This document shows, one piece after another, positions 1 to 6,328 of a DNA stretch of 6,328 bases. The DNA is from an uncultured Zetaproteobacteria bacterium. Its GTDB lineage: Bacteria > Pseudomonadota > Zetaproteobacteria > Mariprofundales > Mariprofundaceae. Position 1 is the stretch's first letter. The number at the start of each line of letters is the position of its first letter. The position numbers and the translations under genes were made by a program. The stretch is taken from positions 1 to 6,328 of the forward strand of contig CAJXNE010000121.1 of assembly GCA_913056285.1 (NCBI GenBank), in the 5' to 3' direction. The notes beneath the pieces are model-generated. The model searched no databases and was not told where the DNA came from. It saw only the letters and a program-made list of their open reading frames with translations.

Positions 1-2224
1 CATCGGATGCATCGGGTGCAGCATAGAGTTTTTGCAGTCGTTCATCGAACAGCGAGAAATCGATACGCCCGCCCTGCTCCAGCGATTCGATCAATTCGAG
101 TGCTGCTTCCACATTCCGGCTTGCCGTGGCATCAATCAGCTCTGGCATGGACAGCCGCGACCAGGCTGTTTGCAGCAAATCGCGTACGGACACTTTTCCA
201 CATGCAGAGATACACGGATTCAGCGCCTGCCGGAGAAATGTAATACGCGCCTGCGCATCCACGCTTAATTGTTTAAAGATCGCGTCATCCCCAAGCACAG
301 ACCAGACCGGCTCAGGACGTCCCTCCAGCAGGACATGCATATCGTAGGCCTCCAAACCACAACAAGGCGCCCGCAATAACGCTGCCCACGATTCCCGATC
401 TGCCGGATGCAATAGAGCACGCAATAGAGCACGCAACAAACGCACTTCCGGTCTGCTATTCAGTGGCAGGATATTGATGGCGCGAAAGGCAATGCCAGCG
501 GCACTCAAGGCTGGCATAATGGCGTGTAAATGTTTGCGTGAACGCGCCAGAATGCCGATGCGCTGACCTGATTCGGACAGCAATGCCTGGCGAACCAGAT
601 CAACCACGTAATTGGCTTCCAGTGCGACATCCTTGCCCGTTTGCAGATGCAGATTCACCGAACCGTCATGCGACAACGCAGCCACAGCAGGCGCATGGGC
701 TACCGCACCGGAAATCACGTCCTGCCGATCAGGAAACACGGACTGGAATGCAACATTAACCCAATCCACAATCGCAGGTGAAGAACGGAAATTGCGTTCC
801 AGCTGCAATGCTTCTACCGTCGGCAAACCCGCTTTATTACTGGCGGCATTGAGAAACAAGCCCACTTCGGCTTTGCGGAATCGATAAATCGACTGCATCG
901 GATCACCCACCATAAACAGACTGCGATGGCGGCCATCGCCAGCTTGCCAACCATCGGTAAGGCATTGCAATAATCGCATTTGCAACAACGATGTATCCTG
1001 AAATTCATCGACGAGTATATGGTGAATACGATAATCCAGTTTCATCAGCAGATCGCCCGGCGCAGCGTCTCCCACCCCAAGCGCATCCATGGCGCGCAAC
1101 GCAATCTCGGTGAAATCAGCCTCTCCAAGCTGCCCGACAAGCTGTTGCAAATGTTGATTGGCCAGTACCAGCAGCACAAACAACGATTCCAATACCTGCC
1201 ATTGCTGATCATCCATACGCGGACTGGCAGGCAATCCGCGCAGTGCATGCAAGGCTTCTGCCAATTCCGGCGTGCTCGCCAACCCATCAAGCAGTTGTTT
1301 GAACTGGTCTTTGGGTGCAGAAAAATCTTTTCCGGCGGGGAAACCAAGCCGGACAGTCACGCCGCGTGGTTTGCGAAAATCAGCTTTATTTGCCACCAGC
1401 AGGAAGTCAGCGATGATCTGCCATGACGCCAACATCTCCACATCGGCATCCGGCCATTCAAATGATTGCAGAACCTCATCCTGCTTCTGTTCGCCGGCAA
1501 AGCGTATCAGGGCGGGCAATTCTCCCCTGACCTGCACCGGCATCAATTCTTCACATTGCATCAACGTATGCATCATGATGTCGGCCAGATTGGATTCCAG
1601 CATCTGCCGTAACCTCATCATATCGCGGCCATGCTCGGCAATATCGCTCAGCCACTGCTCGCGCCTGGCCAGCATATTGGCCAACAAGCCAATCACCGCC
1701 ACCGCATTGTGATCCTGATGCAGCAATACCGATTCCGCTGCATCGGCGAAATCGCGCATCGCTTCATTCAGCGCCGCTTCCGCTGCCTCGCGATATAAGG
1801 CCAGCGCATGTTCGGATGGGGTTGGCATCGCGCCCATGCCGGATAAAAGGGGCAGTTGGCGAGCCAGCGAAAAGGTTAAACTATCCAGCGTCATGATCCG
1901 TAAACGCGCCGAATGATGATCCAAATGCCAACCCTTCTCGGCGGAACGTTGCATGGCCTGTTGCGCCAGCATCCACGTTTCCATTTTATGCGTTTGGCCC
2001 GCATCGGGTTGCGGCGCGGTGAGCGATTCCAGCACCCGCCGGCGCATTTCAGCCGCCGCCTTGCGTGTAAAAGTGAGTGCCAGAATTTCTTCCGGCTCAT
2101 CCACAATAACCAAAAGAGACAAAATACGCTGGGTGAGCAACTCCGTTTTGCCGGAACCGGCCGGCGCCTGCACCAGAAATGAACCGGCTGGATGCCGCGC
2201 TCTTTGCCGAACCTCAGTACTCAT
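1..2224 (-). CDS. addA: AddA/RecB-like UvrD-family (SF1) DNA helicase, 3' end outside the window
   Basis: This is the motor subunit of an AddAB-type helicase-nuclease, which unwinds and resects DNA double-strand ends in the cytoplasm for recombinational repair. Translating the minus strand from 2224 gives 741 codons without a stop to the window edge. SF1A motifs appear in order: Walker A APAGSGKT (residues 20-27), motif Ia TFTRKAAAEM (51-60), motif II VDEFQDTS (405-412), motif III around VGDPMQSIYRFR (439-450) and motif IV LERNFRS (475-481). HPADR at 606-610 is also typical of the family. Motifs V and VI and any C-terminal nuclease domain would lie beyond position 1; relatives are roughly 1,100 residues long. 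The ATG overlaps the stop of the upstream AddB-like gene (ATGA), with no strong Shine-Dalgarno, so translation is probably coupled. It sits only 19 residues before Walker A, as expected. The AddB-like partner favours AddA over RecB, but the symbol rests on homology and context. Confidence 0.93.
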   Translation of the reverse strand, partial: MSTEVRQRARHPAGSFLVQAPAGSGKTELLTQRILSLLVIVDEPEEILALTFTRKAAAEMRRRVLESLTAPQPDAGQTHKMETWMLAQQAMQRSAEKGWHLDHHSARLRIMTLDSLTFSLARQLPLLSGMGAMPTPSEHALALYREAAEAALNEAMRDFADAAESVLLHQDHNAVAVIGLLANMLARREQWLSDIAEHGRDMMRLRQMLESNLADIMMHTLMQCEELMPVQVRGELPALIRFAGEQKQDEVLQSFEWPDADVEMLASWQIIADFLLVANKADFRKPRGVTVRLGFPAGKDFSAPKDQFKQLLDGLASTPELAEALHALRGLPASPRMDDQQWQVLESLFVLLVLANQHLQQLVGQLGEADFTEIALRAMDALGVGDAAPGDLLMKLDYRIHHILVDEFQDTSLLQMRLLQCLTDGWQAGDGRHRSLFMVGDPMQSIYRFRKAEVGLFLNAASNKAGLPTVEALQLERNFRSSPAIVDWVNVAFQSVFPDRQDVISGAVAHAPAVAALSHDGSVNLHLQTGKDVALEANYVVDLVRQALLSESGQRIGILARSRKHLHAIMPALSAAGIAFRAINILPLNSRPEVRLLRALLRALLHPADRESWAALLRAPCCGLEAYDMHVLLEGRPEPVWSVLGDDAIFKQLSVDAQARITFLRQALNPCISACGKVSVRDLLQTAWSRLSMPELIDATASRNVEAALELIESLEQGGRIDFSLFDERLQKLYAAPDASD
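409..436. repeat. 12-base in-frame tandem repeat within addA
   Basis: GCAATAGAGCAC is repeated in perfect tandem, with period-12 identity running from 409 to 436. On the minus strand it encodes RALLRALL (residues 598-605) just before the HPADR motif. It keeps the reading frame. Confidence 0.85.
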
Positions 2225-4911
2225 GTTTCAGTACCATCACGAAAACCTGTTTCATCAATCCTGCAAACCGCTTCCAGACCGCAATGTTTGCATGCCAATT
2301 CATCACGCGGCGACACCTCACATCGCCCCTCGACAAACTCTGTCGCCAGCGCATTGATTGATGATTTCCAGTCATCCAATACATCCTGCCAGTCATCCGG
2401 TCTGCCTCGCTTGCCATCGCATGCTGCAATACCATCAATGCCGATGTCCTCGCCGCATAAACCTTCATAGGCCATATCGCCACTGCGCACCCGCGCAAAG
2501 GCCACGGCATCATCAACCCCCAGATTCGCCGCCAGCGCATATTGCGGCAGCTGTGGTTCCACAATCCGTCCCTCACCTTCTTCATTTACCAACCATGTGG
2601 TCGTGAACTGTTTGGCGCCGGTTTTGTAATCGATTAAAATCTTGCGCCCCGTCGCATCAACATCCATACGGTCGGCTTTAATTTTGACGGTGAACTGTTG
2701 ATCAGCGCTTTCCGGCAAATGCATCAAATATTCCTGCTCTATCGCCGTCACCTTAAAATCGGGACGCTGCAACTCCAGTTCCAACCATGCCAGCAACACG
2801 CGCTGCATACGTTTTTTCTCATATTCACGCGTCCGGCTATCCGCCGCCACATAAGCTTTTGCCCATGCATGTTCAATCGCCGCATCAATCAAGACTTTCA
2901 TTTCATCATCGGTGAGCGCTTCCAGTGCGGCACGCCGTTCCAATGTCCGCCAGATATATTCCAGTGCCAGATGAATCAATGAACCCTTGCTTGTGGCCTC
3001 GATCCCCGGCGCAGTTTCTCCCAGCGCTGCAATGCCGAGCCGATGCGTTGCAAAAGCCCTGAACGGGCAGGCCGACTGATTGCGGATAATGGCTGTGCCG
3101 CCATGTACGGTTTGATCTGTCGGCAATGGCACTTCGGATATCTCATCCATCCCCTCCATCGCCAACTGCATTGATTCCGATGCAATCGCAACGCATGGCT
3201 GAGGTTCAAGATCATCGACAAAGGATGAGGGTAATACGCCCTTTTCATCACGCTGTCTGGCATACGAAATGTCCACACAGGGCGCTGATCGCAACAGCGA
3301 ATCCCATTGCCGTTGTGAAGCTTCATAAACCAGCGCCCCGCTGCTCATCGGCAGGGCATATTGCTTCTGCACGCTGGCTGGTAATAACGGATATGGATGC
3401 ACTGGTGGAGGAAATGCTTCTTCATCCAACCCCATGACAAACACATGATCGAAGCGGAGTCCGGATACCTGCGCCAAAGGTAACACGACCACATTGGCGT
3501 ATCTGGCCGTTTCAGCCAATCGGACTTCTGAGCAGCCCGCCCGCAGCAAGGATAGAAATTTAACCCATGAAAGCAGTTCGCCCATCGCATCCACAGCCAC
3601 CAATGAAATCAACACATCGCGAAATGCGTTCATCTGCCGAATCTCATGATTATTGCGCTGTATTTCCTGATCACTCCCGGCCTGTACAAAGCCGGTCGTC
3701 TTGAGCAACTCATGCACGGCCTTTACCCAATCATTGGCCGAGCGCTTTTGCCTGTTCCATGCCGCCAGTGCTTTTAGCACCGACAACAATTCCGGCAGCT
3801 CCTGTACATCCCTGACATTTAACAGACTTTTAAACGTCATACGGTGACGGTTATTTTTACGCAAAGTTGCATCAAGTCTGGCGCGTTCAAAGCGCTCATC
3901 GTCAAAACCCGTCAACCATGGTGAAAACAACAGCGGTGAAAGATCATCGAACGATAGCGAAAACTCGCCAGCCAGCGTCAGCACATGCAACACGCTCCAA
4001 ATCATCGGCGAATCAGACAAACGCTCCCCGTTCATGGCCACTGCCTGCATCGTGCAGGACGGATCGCGACGTGATTCCGGCATCAGCGCATCATTCAATG
4101 TCCGTTTCAAGCGGGACAGATCCTTCACGGCATCAGAAGTCACAATGGCAATATGTGCCGCAGGCTTTTCTGCCAGTAGCGCTTGAACACGCGCGGCAAT
4201 ATGATCGCATTGTGCCTGCACATCATCACAGGCACTCAACGAGGTTGACGCAGGTTTTGCTTCATCCTGCACCCGCACCAGACGAGCGCCCGCTCCCTGC
4301 AAAGCCGACAATAGGGCCTGCTGCATCGGCGTCATCACATCGAACCCGGCCAGCAGGATGGATTCCGGTTTATCAATATCGTCGATATCATCCATGCATT
4401 GAAGCAATCGTTGCCCGACATCAGCAGCCAGCATCCGGTCTGATAACGCGCCATCTTCCAGTTGCTTATGCATGGTTTCTATCCAGCGCAACAACGCATC
4501 GGCCTCTTCGCCGCCAAACATCAACGCATCAATGCCGATCTGGAATTCCTGCATGATGGCGTATGCATCACTCGCATGTCCTGCTAAGCCACGTACCGAT
4601 GCAGCAGACTGTCCGGATTCGCCGGTTGATTTCAGATCCGCCCGAATCACCTGTTCCCACAGCCAGTTTTCCTGCATCCGGTTCAGCGCCACCGGGATGG
4701 ATGCCTGTTCAGCCGCCATCTCACCTATCCAGGCATGCCAGCTCAATACATTTGGCGTTGCACACACCGATGACTCCGAACCGGCAACCAGCCGCCGCTT
4801 CCAGTCCATAGCCAGTTGGGGAGAAGACGTCAGCAAAAGCGTCCCCTGTTTCAGATAATCAGAAACGGAAACAGCGGTAATGCAGTGGAAGTTCAGCGCT
4901 TTATCATTCAC
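2221..4911 (-). CDS. addB: AddB-like helicase/PD-(D/E)XK nuclease subunit with predicted Fe-S cluster
   Basis: This 896-residue protein is the likely partner of the downstream helicase in double-strand-end resection. The N-terminal two thirds resemble a degenerate helicase: LLLTSSPQLA (25-34) occupies the N-terminal strand region but no GxxGxGKT Walker A is visible, and GLRFDHVFVMGLDEEAFP (484-501) is the typical AddB/RecC-type motif. The C-terminal nuclease spans about 605-890, with SLIH (H647), RMD (D750 with D748 nearby), the catalytic IDYKTG (D761, K763) and QLPQY (787-791). C615 in ACPFRAF plus C874, C877 and C883 (Cx2Cx5C) match the cysteine spacing of AddB iron-sulphur nucleases. The length and pattern fit the proteobacterial family called 'probable DNA repair protein' (TIGR03623, from memory), related to AddB, so the symbol is by homology. 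The start is GTG, overlapping the upstream stop as GTGA. The next in-frame ATG (residue 35) would cut conserved sequence. No clear Shine-Dalgarno precedes it, suggesting coupling. Confidence 0.92.
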   Translation of the reverse strand: MNDKALNFHCITAVSVSDYLKQGTLLLTSSPQLAMDWKRRLVAGSESSVCATPNVLSWHAWIGEMAAEQASIPVALNRMQENWLWEQVIRADLKSTGESGQSAASVRGLAGHASDAYAIMQEFQIGIDALMFGGEEADALLRWIETMHKQLEDGALSDRMLAADVGQRLLQCMDDIDDIDKPESILLAGFDVMTPMQQALLSALQGAGARLVRVQDEAKPASTSLSACDDVQAQCDHIAARVQALLAEKPAAHIAIVTSDAVKDLSRLKRTLNDALMPESRRDPSCTMQAVAMNGERLSDSPMIWSVLHVLTLAGEFSLSFDDLSPLLFSPWLTGFDDERFERARLDATLRKNNRHRMTFKSLLNVRDVQELPELLSVLKALAAWNRQKRSANDWVKAVHELLKTTGFVQAGSDQEIQRNNHEIRQMNAFRDVLISLVAVDAMGELLSWVKFLSLLRAGCSEVRLAETARYANVVVLPLAQVSGLRFDHVFVMGLDEEAFPPPVHPYPLLPASVQKQYALPMSSGALVYEASQRQWDSLLRSAPCVDISYARQRDEKGVLPSSFVDDLEPQPCVAIASESMQLAMEGMDEISEVPLPTDQTVHGGTAIIRNQSACPFRAFATHRLGIAALGETAPGIEATSKGSLIHLALEYIWRTLERRAALEALTDDEMKVLIDAAIEHAWAKAYVAADSRTREYEKKRMQRVLLAWLELELQRPDFKVTAIEQEYLMHLPESADQQFTVKIKADRMDVDATGRKILIDYKTGAKQFTTTWLVNEEGEGRIVEPQLPQYALAANLGVDDAVAFARVRSGDMAYEGLCGEDIGIDGIAACDGKRGRPDDWQDVLDDWKSSINALATEFVEGRCEVSPRDELACKHCGLEAVCRIDETGFRDGTET

Positions 4912-5276
4912 TTATCAGTGGTTCGGGGTAGCTGCATTTTTGATTCAGGCTTTGATACCCAGTGGCCGGGCACAAGCTCGCCCGATTCATTCATATGGGA
5001 AGGCACATATTGATGCGCTCCTACCTCACCCTTTTTTTCCAGTTGCATGAATACAGTCACAGCACTGGCCAGACTGAACACCACAACCAGTGCATAAAAC
5101 CAGGTCGGTGCGCGTTCCTTTCCCACCGGCGTAATATCAATGACTTCAGGCTCCGGTGGTTTTTCGCGTCTGTGTTTTGCCCGCAACAACAAGAGCAACA
5201 CAAGATTGCGCAACATAAACAGCAGCAAGGCCGGGCCGAAGAAAAAGAACAGTGATACAAACAGACTGCGAATCAT
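4908..5276 (-). CDS. Small membrane protein of unknown function, possibly DUF6111-like
   Basis: This 122-residue protein has no function I can assign. Residues 5-31 form a long hydrophobic stretch interrupted by R23. A basic linker follows (KHRREK, 34-39) with a Pro/Glu-rich segment, then a second membrane segment at about 59-77. The 45-residue polar tail contains YVPSHMNESGELVPGHW (90-106). By the positive-inside rule the basic linker is cytoplasmic, which would place the tail in the periplasm; this is inference. The YVP...G.(L/V)VPG tail recalls DUF6111-type proteins, a comparison made from memory and uncertain. The ATG overlaps the DUF1841 stop (ATGA) and the gene's own stop overlaps the GTG of the AddB-like gene (GTGA), so it is embedded in the operon. 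AAGGAG at 5288-5293 lies 11 bases upstream of the start, somewhat far. The reading frame looks real because it is bounded by both overlaps and encodes a coherent membrane protein. Confidence 0.82.
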   Translation of the reverse strand: MIRSLFVSLFFFFGPALLLFMLRNLVLLLLLRAKHRREKPPEPEVIDITPVGKERAPTWFYALVVVFSLASAVTVFMQLEKKGEVGAHQYVPSHMNESGELVPGHWVSKPESKMQLPRTTDK

Positions 5277-5722
5277 AATTCAGCCAACTCCTTCATGCGC
5301 CGTGCATAGGCTTGTACATCCGGCTCGCGACCGGCTCGTTGAGCGTAATACACCGTTTCTGCAAGCACTTCGAGGCAGCGATGCAGCGCATCATGGCGAT
5401 CCATCTTTTTCATTGTAATCATATGGTCGATCGCTTTGGCCAGCTCAGGCGGATGTTTCGTGGCAACCTGTTCTTCCAGCGCCAGATGCAGGGAAAGATG
5501 CAAATATGGATTCATGCCATCATCCATTTCAAAATCACGGTCGAGGAAATCCTCCATATCATCAAAGAAATGATGGTATTCCGGATGCATGGCAATCACA
5601 CGGGCAATACGCACTTCCAGCGCATTAAGCGGCAAATCCGCCTGCGCCTTGTGCCAGGCATCCCAAAACACCTGCCGGTGCGCCCGCAACTGTTCCCTGC
5701 TCGGCCCGTTTGCTTCACTCAT
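5273..5722 (-). CDS. DUF1841 family protein
   Basis: This 149-residue soluble protein is recognisable as DUF1841, a proteobacterial family without a known function. The family signature is visible as HPEYH (46-50), NPYLHLSLHLALEEQ (71-85) and, near the C-terminus, DALHRCLEVLAETVYYAQR (111-129). The predicted content is largely helical, with no signal peptide or membrane segment. The length is ordinary for the family. Histidines H46, H50, H75, H79 and H114 with E118 fall in two HxxxH spacings and one HxxxE spacing, which could suggest metal binding, but this is inference only. It is the first gene of the operon. The ATG at 5722 is well supported by a GGAGT Shine-Dalgarno six bases upstream and by an extended -10 element about 30 bases upstream. 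Its stop overlaps the start of the membrane protein gene by four bases. Confidence 0.92.
   Translation of the reverse strand: MSEANGPSREQLRAHRQVFWDAWHKAQADLPLNALEVRIARVIAMHPEYHHFFDDMEDFLDRDFEMDDGMNPYLHLSLHLALEEQVATKHPPELAKAIDHMITMKKMDRHDALHRCLEVLAETVYYAQRAGREPDVQAYARRMKELAEL
5288..5293 (-). promoter_or_regulatory. Shine-Dalgarno inside DUF1841 gene for the small membrane protein
   Basis: On the minus strand this reads AAGGAG and lies 11 bases before the ATG at 5276, inside the last codons of the DUF1841 gene. The spacing is longer than the usual 5-9 bases. Initiation may therefore depend partly on ribosomes terminating at the overlapping ATGA. Confidence 0.45.
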
Positions 5723-5727
5723 GTATC

Positions 5728-5733
5728 ACTCCA
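5728..5733 (-). promoter_or_regulatory. Ribosome binding site of the first operon gene (DUF1841)
   Basis: The minus strand reads TGGAGT, ending six bases (TGATAC, which partly continues the same string) before the ATG at 5722. It is the only clear Shine-Dalgarno at correct spacing for this frame and fixes the start. Confidence 0.7.
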
Positions 5734-5750
5734 TCGCTTTATGCAGCGAA

Positions 5751-5759
5751 ATTGTAGCA
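5751..5759 (-). promoter_or_regulatory. Candidate extended -10 promoter element for the DUF1841-addBA operon
   Basis: The minus strand reads TGCTACAAT, a TGn extended -10 with a TACAAT hexamer one base from the sigma-70 consensus TATAAT. No good -35 lies 16-18 bases upstream, which is common for extended -10 promoters. Transcription would start roughly 20 bases before the ATG at 5722, leaving a short leader that contains the ribosome binding site. No promoter is evident between the four operon genes. Confidence 0.45.
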
Positions 5760-5849
5760 GGATCATGGCAATGATACATAAACGGTTTGCTGCAGTTGCT
5801 TTCAAACAGCCTTCATATCATCATTTCTATTCATGAGTCATTTTGGTTT

Positions 5850-5854
5850 GGAGG
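5850..5854 (+). promoter_or_regulatory. Ribosome binding site of the antitoxin gene
   Basis: GGAGG lies four bases before the ATG at 5859. It decides the start in favour of this ATG over an in-frame TTG at 5787, which would add 24 residues without family resemblance and has no Shine-Dalgarno in front of it. Confidence 0.7.
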
Positions 5855-5858
5855 TTTA

Positions 5859-6053
5859 ATGAGTGTCGCAGAACAAATTCTACAACATGTAAGCAGCTTG
5901 TCTGAAGCTGCTCAAGCAGAAGTTCTCGATTTCGTGGAGTACCTGGAATCGAAATCTGACAGAAGCAATTGGTCTGAATTCTCTCTCACACAAGCAATGA
6001 GAGGAATGGAATCTGAAAAGGAACTTTATTCTTTGAAGGATATTAAAGCGTAG
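5859..6053 (+). CDS. DUF2281-like antitoxin of a type II toxin-antitoxin pair
   Basis: This 64-residue acidic protein begins MSVAEQILQHVSSLSEAAQ and continues with EVLDFVEYLESK (residues 21-32). That is the pattern of small DUF2281-like antitoxins: an N-terminal helix pair ending in the VLDFVEYL motif, a short linker, and a C-terminal WSEFSL...AMRGME...LYSLKDIK segment (38-63) of the kind that wraps the toxin. It would neutralise a MazF/PemK-like ribonuclease and probably repress its own promoter. The C-terminus ends at DIKA, a few residues earlier than I expect for relatives. The gene is divergent from the DUF1841-addBA operon, visibly more AT-rich than it, and is followed after six bases by a broken toxin frame, so it may now act as a solitary antitoxin. 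Family recognition is from memory of the motif pattern. Confidence 0.8.
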   Translation: MSVAEQILQHVSSLSEAAQAEVLDFVEYLESKSDRSNWSEFSLTQAMRGMESEKELYSLKDIKA

Positions 6054-6059
6054 GTCTCA

Positions 6060-6216
6060 ATGATCCGAGAATGCCATATTGTTTTATTCCGGTTTCCCCA
6101 GACTGATTTATCAAGTGGTAACACGCCCGGCATTGGTTGTGCCATATCTGGCCGGGAAGGTGGATTCGATTCGCTCCGGGCATAACACCTCCAAATGCTT
6201 AGAAGCAGCTTTTTAG
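6060..6216 (+). pseudogene. Frameshifted and truncated MazF/PemK-like toxin remnant
   Basis: The ATG at 6060 opens a frame reading MIRECHIVLFRFPQTDLSSG (residues 1-20), the standard N-terminus of MazF/PemK-like toxins (D/H-IVL-F-FP-TDLSSG). The same frame then gives unrelated residues and stops at 6185. From 6121 another frame reads TRPALVVPYLAGK, which is the next conserved segment (SSGK.RPALVV). GGT-A-ACA-CGC replaces an expected GGT-AAR-ACA-CGC, so a 2-base deletion at about 6120 explains the shift. The second frame ends at 6214-6216 after residues that no longer resemble the family, and about two thirds of the normal roughly 110-residue toxin is absent. The catalytic region is therefore lost. 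The start follows the antitoxin stop by six bases with only a weak TAGG in front, as expected for a coupled toxin gene. A sequencing error could explain the shift but not the missing C-terminal part. Confidence 0.72.
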
Positions 6217-6233
6217 TCCCAAAAATATGTATT

Positions 6234-6249
6234 TAAGACCAATAAGACC
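6234..6249. repeat. Short direct repeat TAAGACC and adjacent AT-rich palindrome
   Basis: TAAGACC occurs at 6234-6240 and again at 6243-6249, followed at once by the 10-base palindrome CTATATATAG (6250-6259). The stretch from 6217 to 6282 is AT-rich and holds no gene that I can see. These could be the relics of a junction or a binding site, or chance. Confidence 0.3.
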
Positions 6250-6282
6250 CTATATATAGTCGATAATTGCTTATTATTCAAA

Positions 6283-6328
6283 CACTTGTCTTGGTCCGAC
6301 CCCGACCGCCCCACTTGTCTTGGTCCGA
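6283..6328. repeat. Two copies of a 17-base direct repeat at the window edge, possibly REP-like
   Basis: CACTTGTCTTGGTCCGA is found exactly at 6283-6299 and 6312-6328, giving a 29-base period with a GC-rich 12-base spacer (CCCCGACCGCCC). The second copy ends at the last base of the window, so the array may continue. The reverse strand reads TCGGACCAAGACAAGTG, with a GGGGTCGGACC core that resembles dispersed REP-like elements near IS200-type or RAYT transposases in proteobacteria. That resemblance is from memory and no transposase is in view. The GC-rich repeat contrasts sharply with the AT-rich bases just before it. Confidence 0.6.

Noticed and set aside
980..1426. A 148-codon plus-strand open frame opposite the helicase gene
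   Set aside because: It runs antisense through the DEFQDT motif region of the helicase, has no recognisable domain and lacks supporting signals.
3867..4556. A 229-codon plus-strand open frame opposite the AddB-like gene
   Set aside because: It lies antisense to a clearly coding gene with recognised motifs, its translation is low in complexity and resembles no family, and it has no ribosome binding site of note. It is a shadow frame.
6126..6156. Inverted repeat CCCGGC / GCCGGG with a 19-base loop, a possible terminator
   Set aside because: It has no following T-run, the loop is long, and it falls within the toxin remnant, where the bases are explained by the former coding sequence (RPALVV...AGK).
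6177..6190. GGCATAAC as a possible integron attC core near the toxin-antitoxin pair
   Set aside because: It does not fit the RYYYAAC consensus, and no matching GTTRRRY partner with a folded attC structure was found.
6195..6215. TGCTTAGAAGCA followed by a T-run, a possible intrinsic terminator
   Set aside because: The stem is only five pairs with a two-base loop, too tight to form, and the T-run is short and offset.
6283..6328. Possible CRISPR array at the right edge
   Set aside because: The repeat is only 17 bases and the spacer 12 bases, too short for CRISPR, and the spacer is simple GC-rich sequence resembling the repeat itself. No cas gene is in view.

Overview
The window looks like a chromosomal stretch of a proteobacterium of moderate GC. 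The protein families (DUF1841 and an AddB-like nuclease of the type recorded in beta- and gammaproteobacteria) suggest a beta-, gamma- or closely related proteobacterium. The species cannot be read from this sequence.

From 1 to 5722 the minus strand carries one compact four-gene operon. In transcription order it holds a DUF1841-family protein (5722-5273), a small two-part membrane protein with a conserved-looking YVP...VPG tail (5276-4908), an AddB-like helicase-nuclease subunit with a C-terminal PD-(D/E)XK nuclease and four cysteines placed as in iron-sulphur AddB proteins (4911-2221), and an AddA/RecB-like UvrD-family helicase (2224 to beyond position 1, so its C-terminal part is missing). 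Each gene overlaps the next by four bases (ATGA, GTGA, ATGA). Translation is therefore very likely coupled and the four products are probably made together. The last two should form an AddAB-type enzyme that resects double-strand DNA ends for RecA-dependent repair. The roles of the first two proteins are unknown. A strong ribosome binding site and an extended -10 element lie just upstream of the first gene.

From 5723 to 6328 the character changes. A divergent 136-base intergenic region separates the operon from a plus-strand, more AT-rich segment. This segment carries a small DUF2281-like antitoxin (5859-6053) with a strong ribosome binding site, followed six bases later by the remnant of its MazF/PemK-like toxin. 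The toxin begins normally, loses frame after its SSG motif in a way that a 2-base deletion explains, and has no recognisable later half. The end of the window is AT-rich and contains short repeats, then two copies of a 17-base direct repeat (29-base period) cut by the window edge. These may belong to a dispersed REP-like or mobile-element-associated family.

No tRNA, rRNA, complete insertion sequence or CRISPR array was seen. The most distinctive observations are the tight coupling of two uncharacterised genes to addBA and the frameshifted toxin next to an intact antitoxin.
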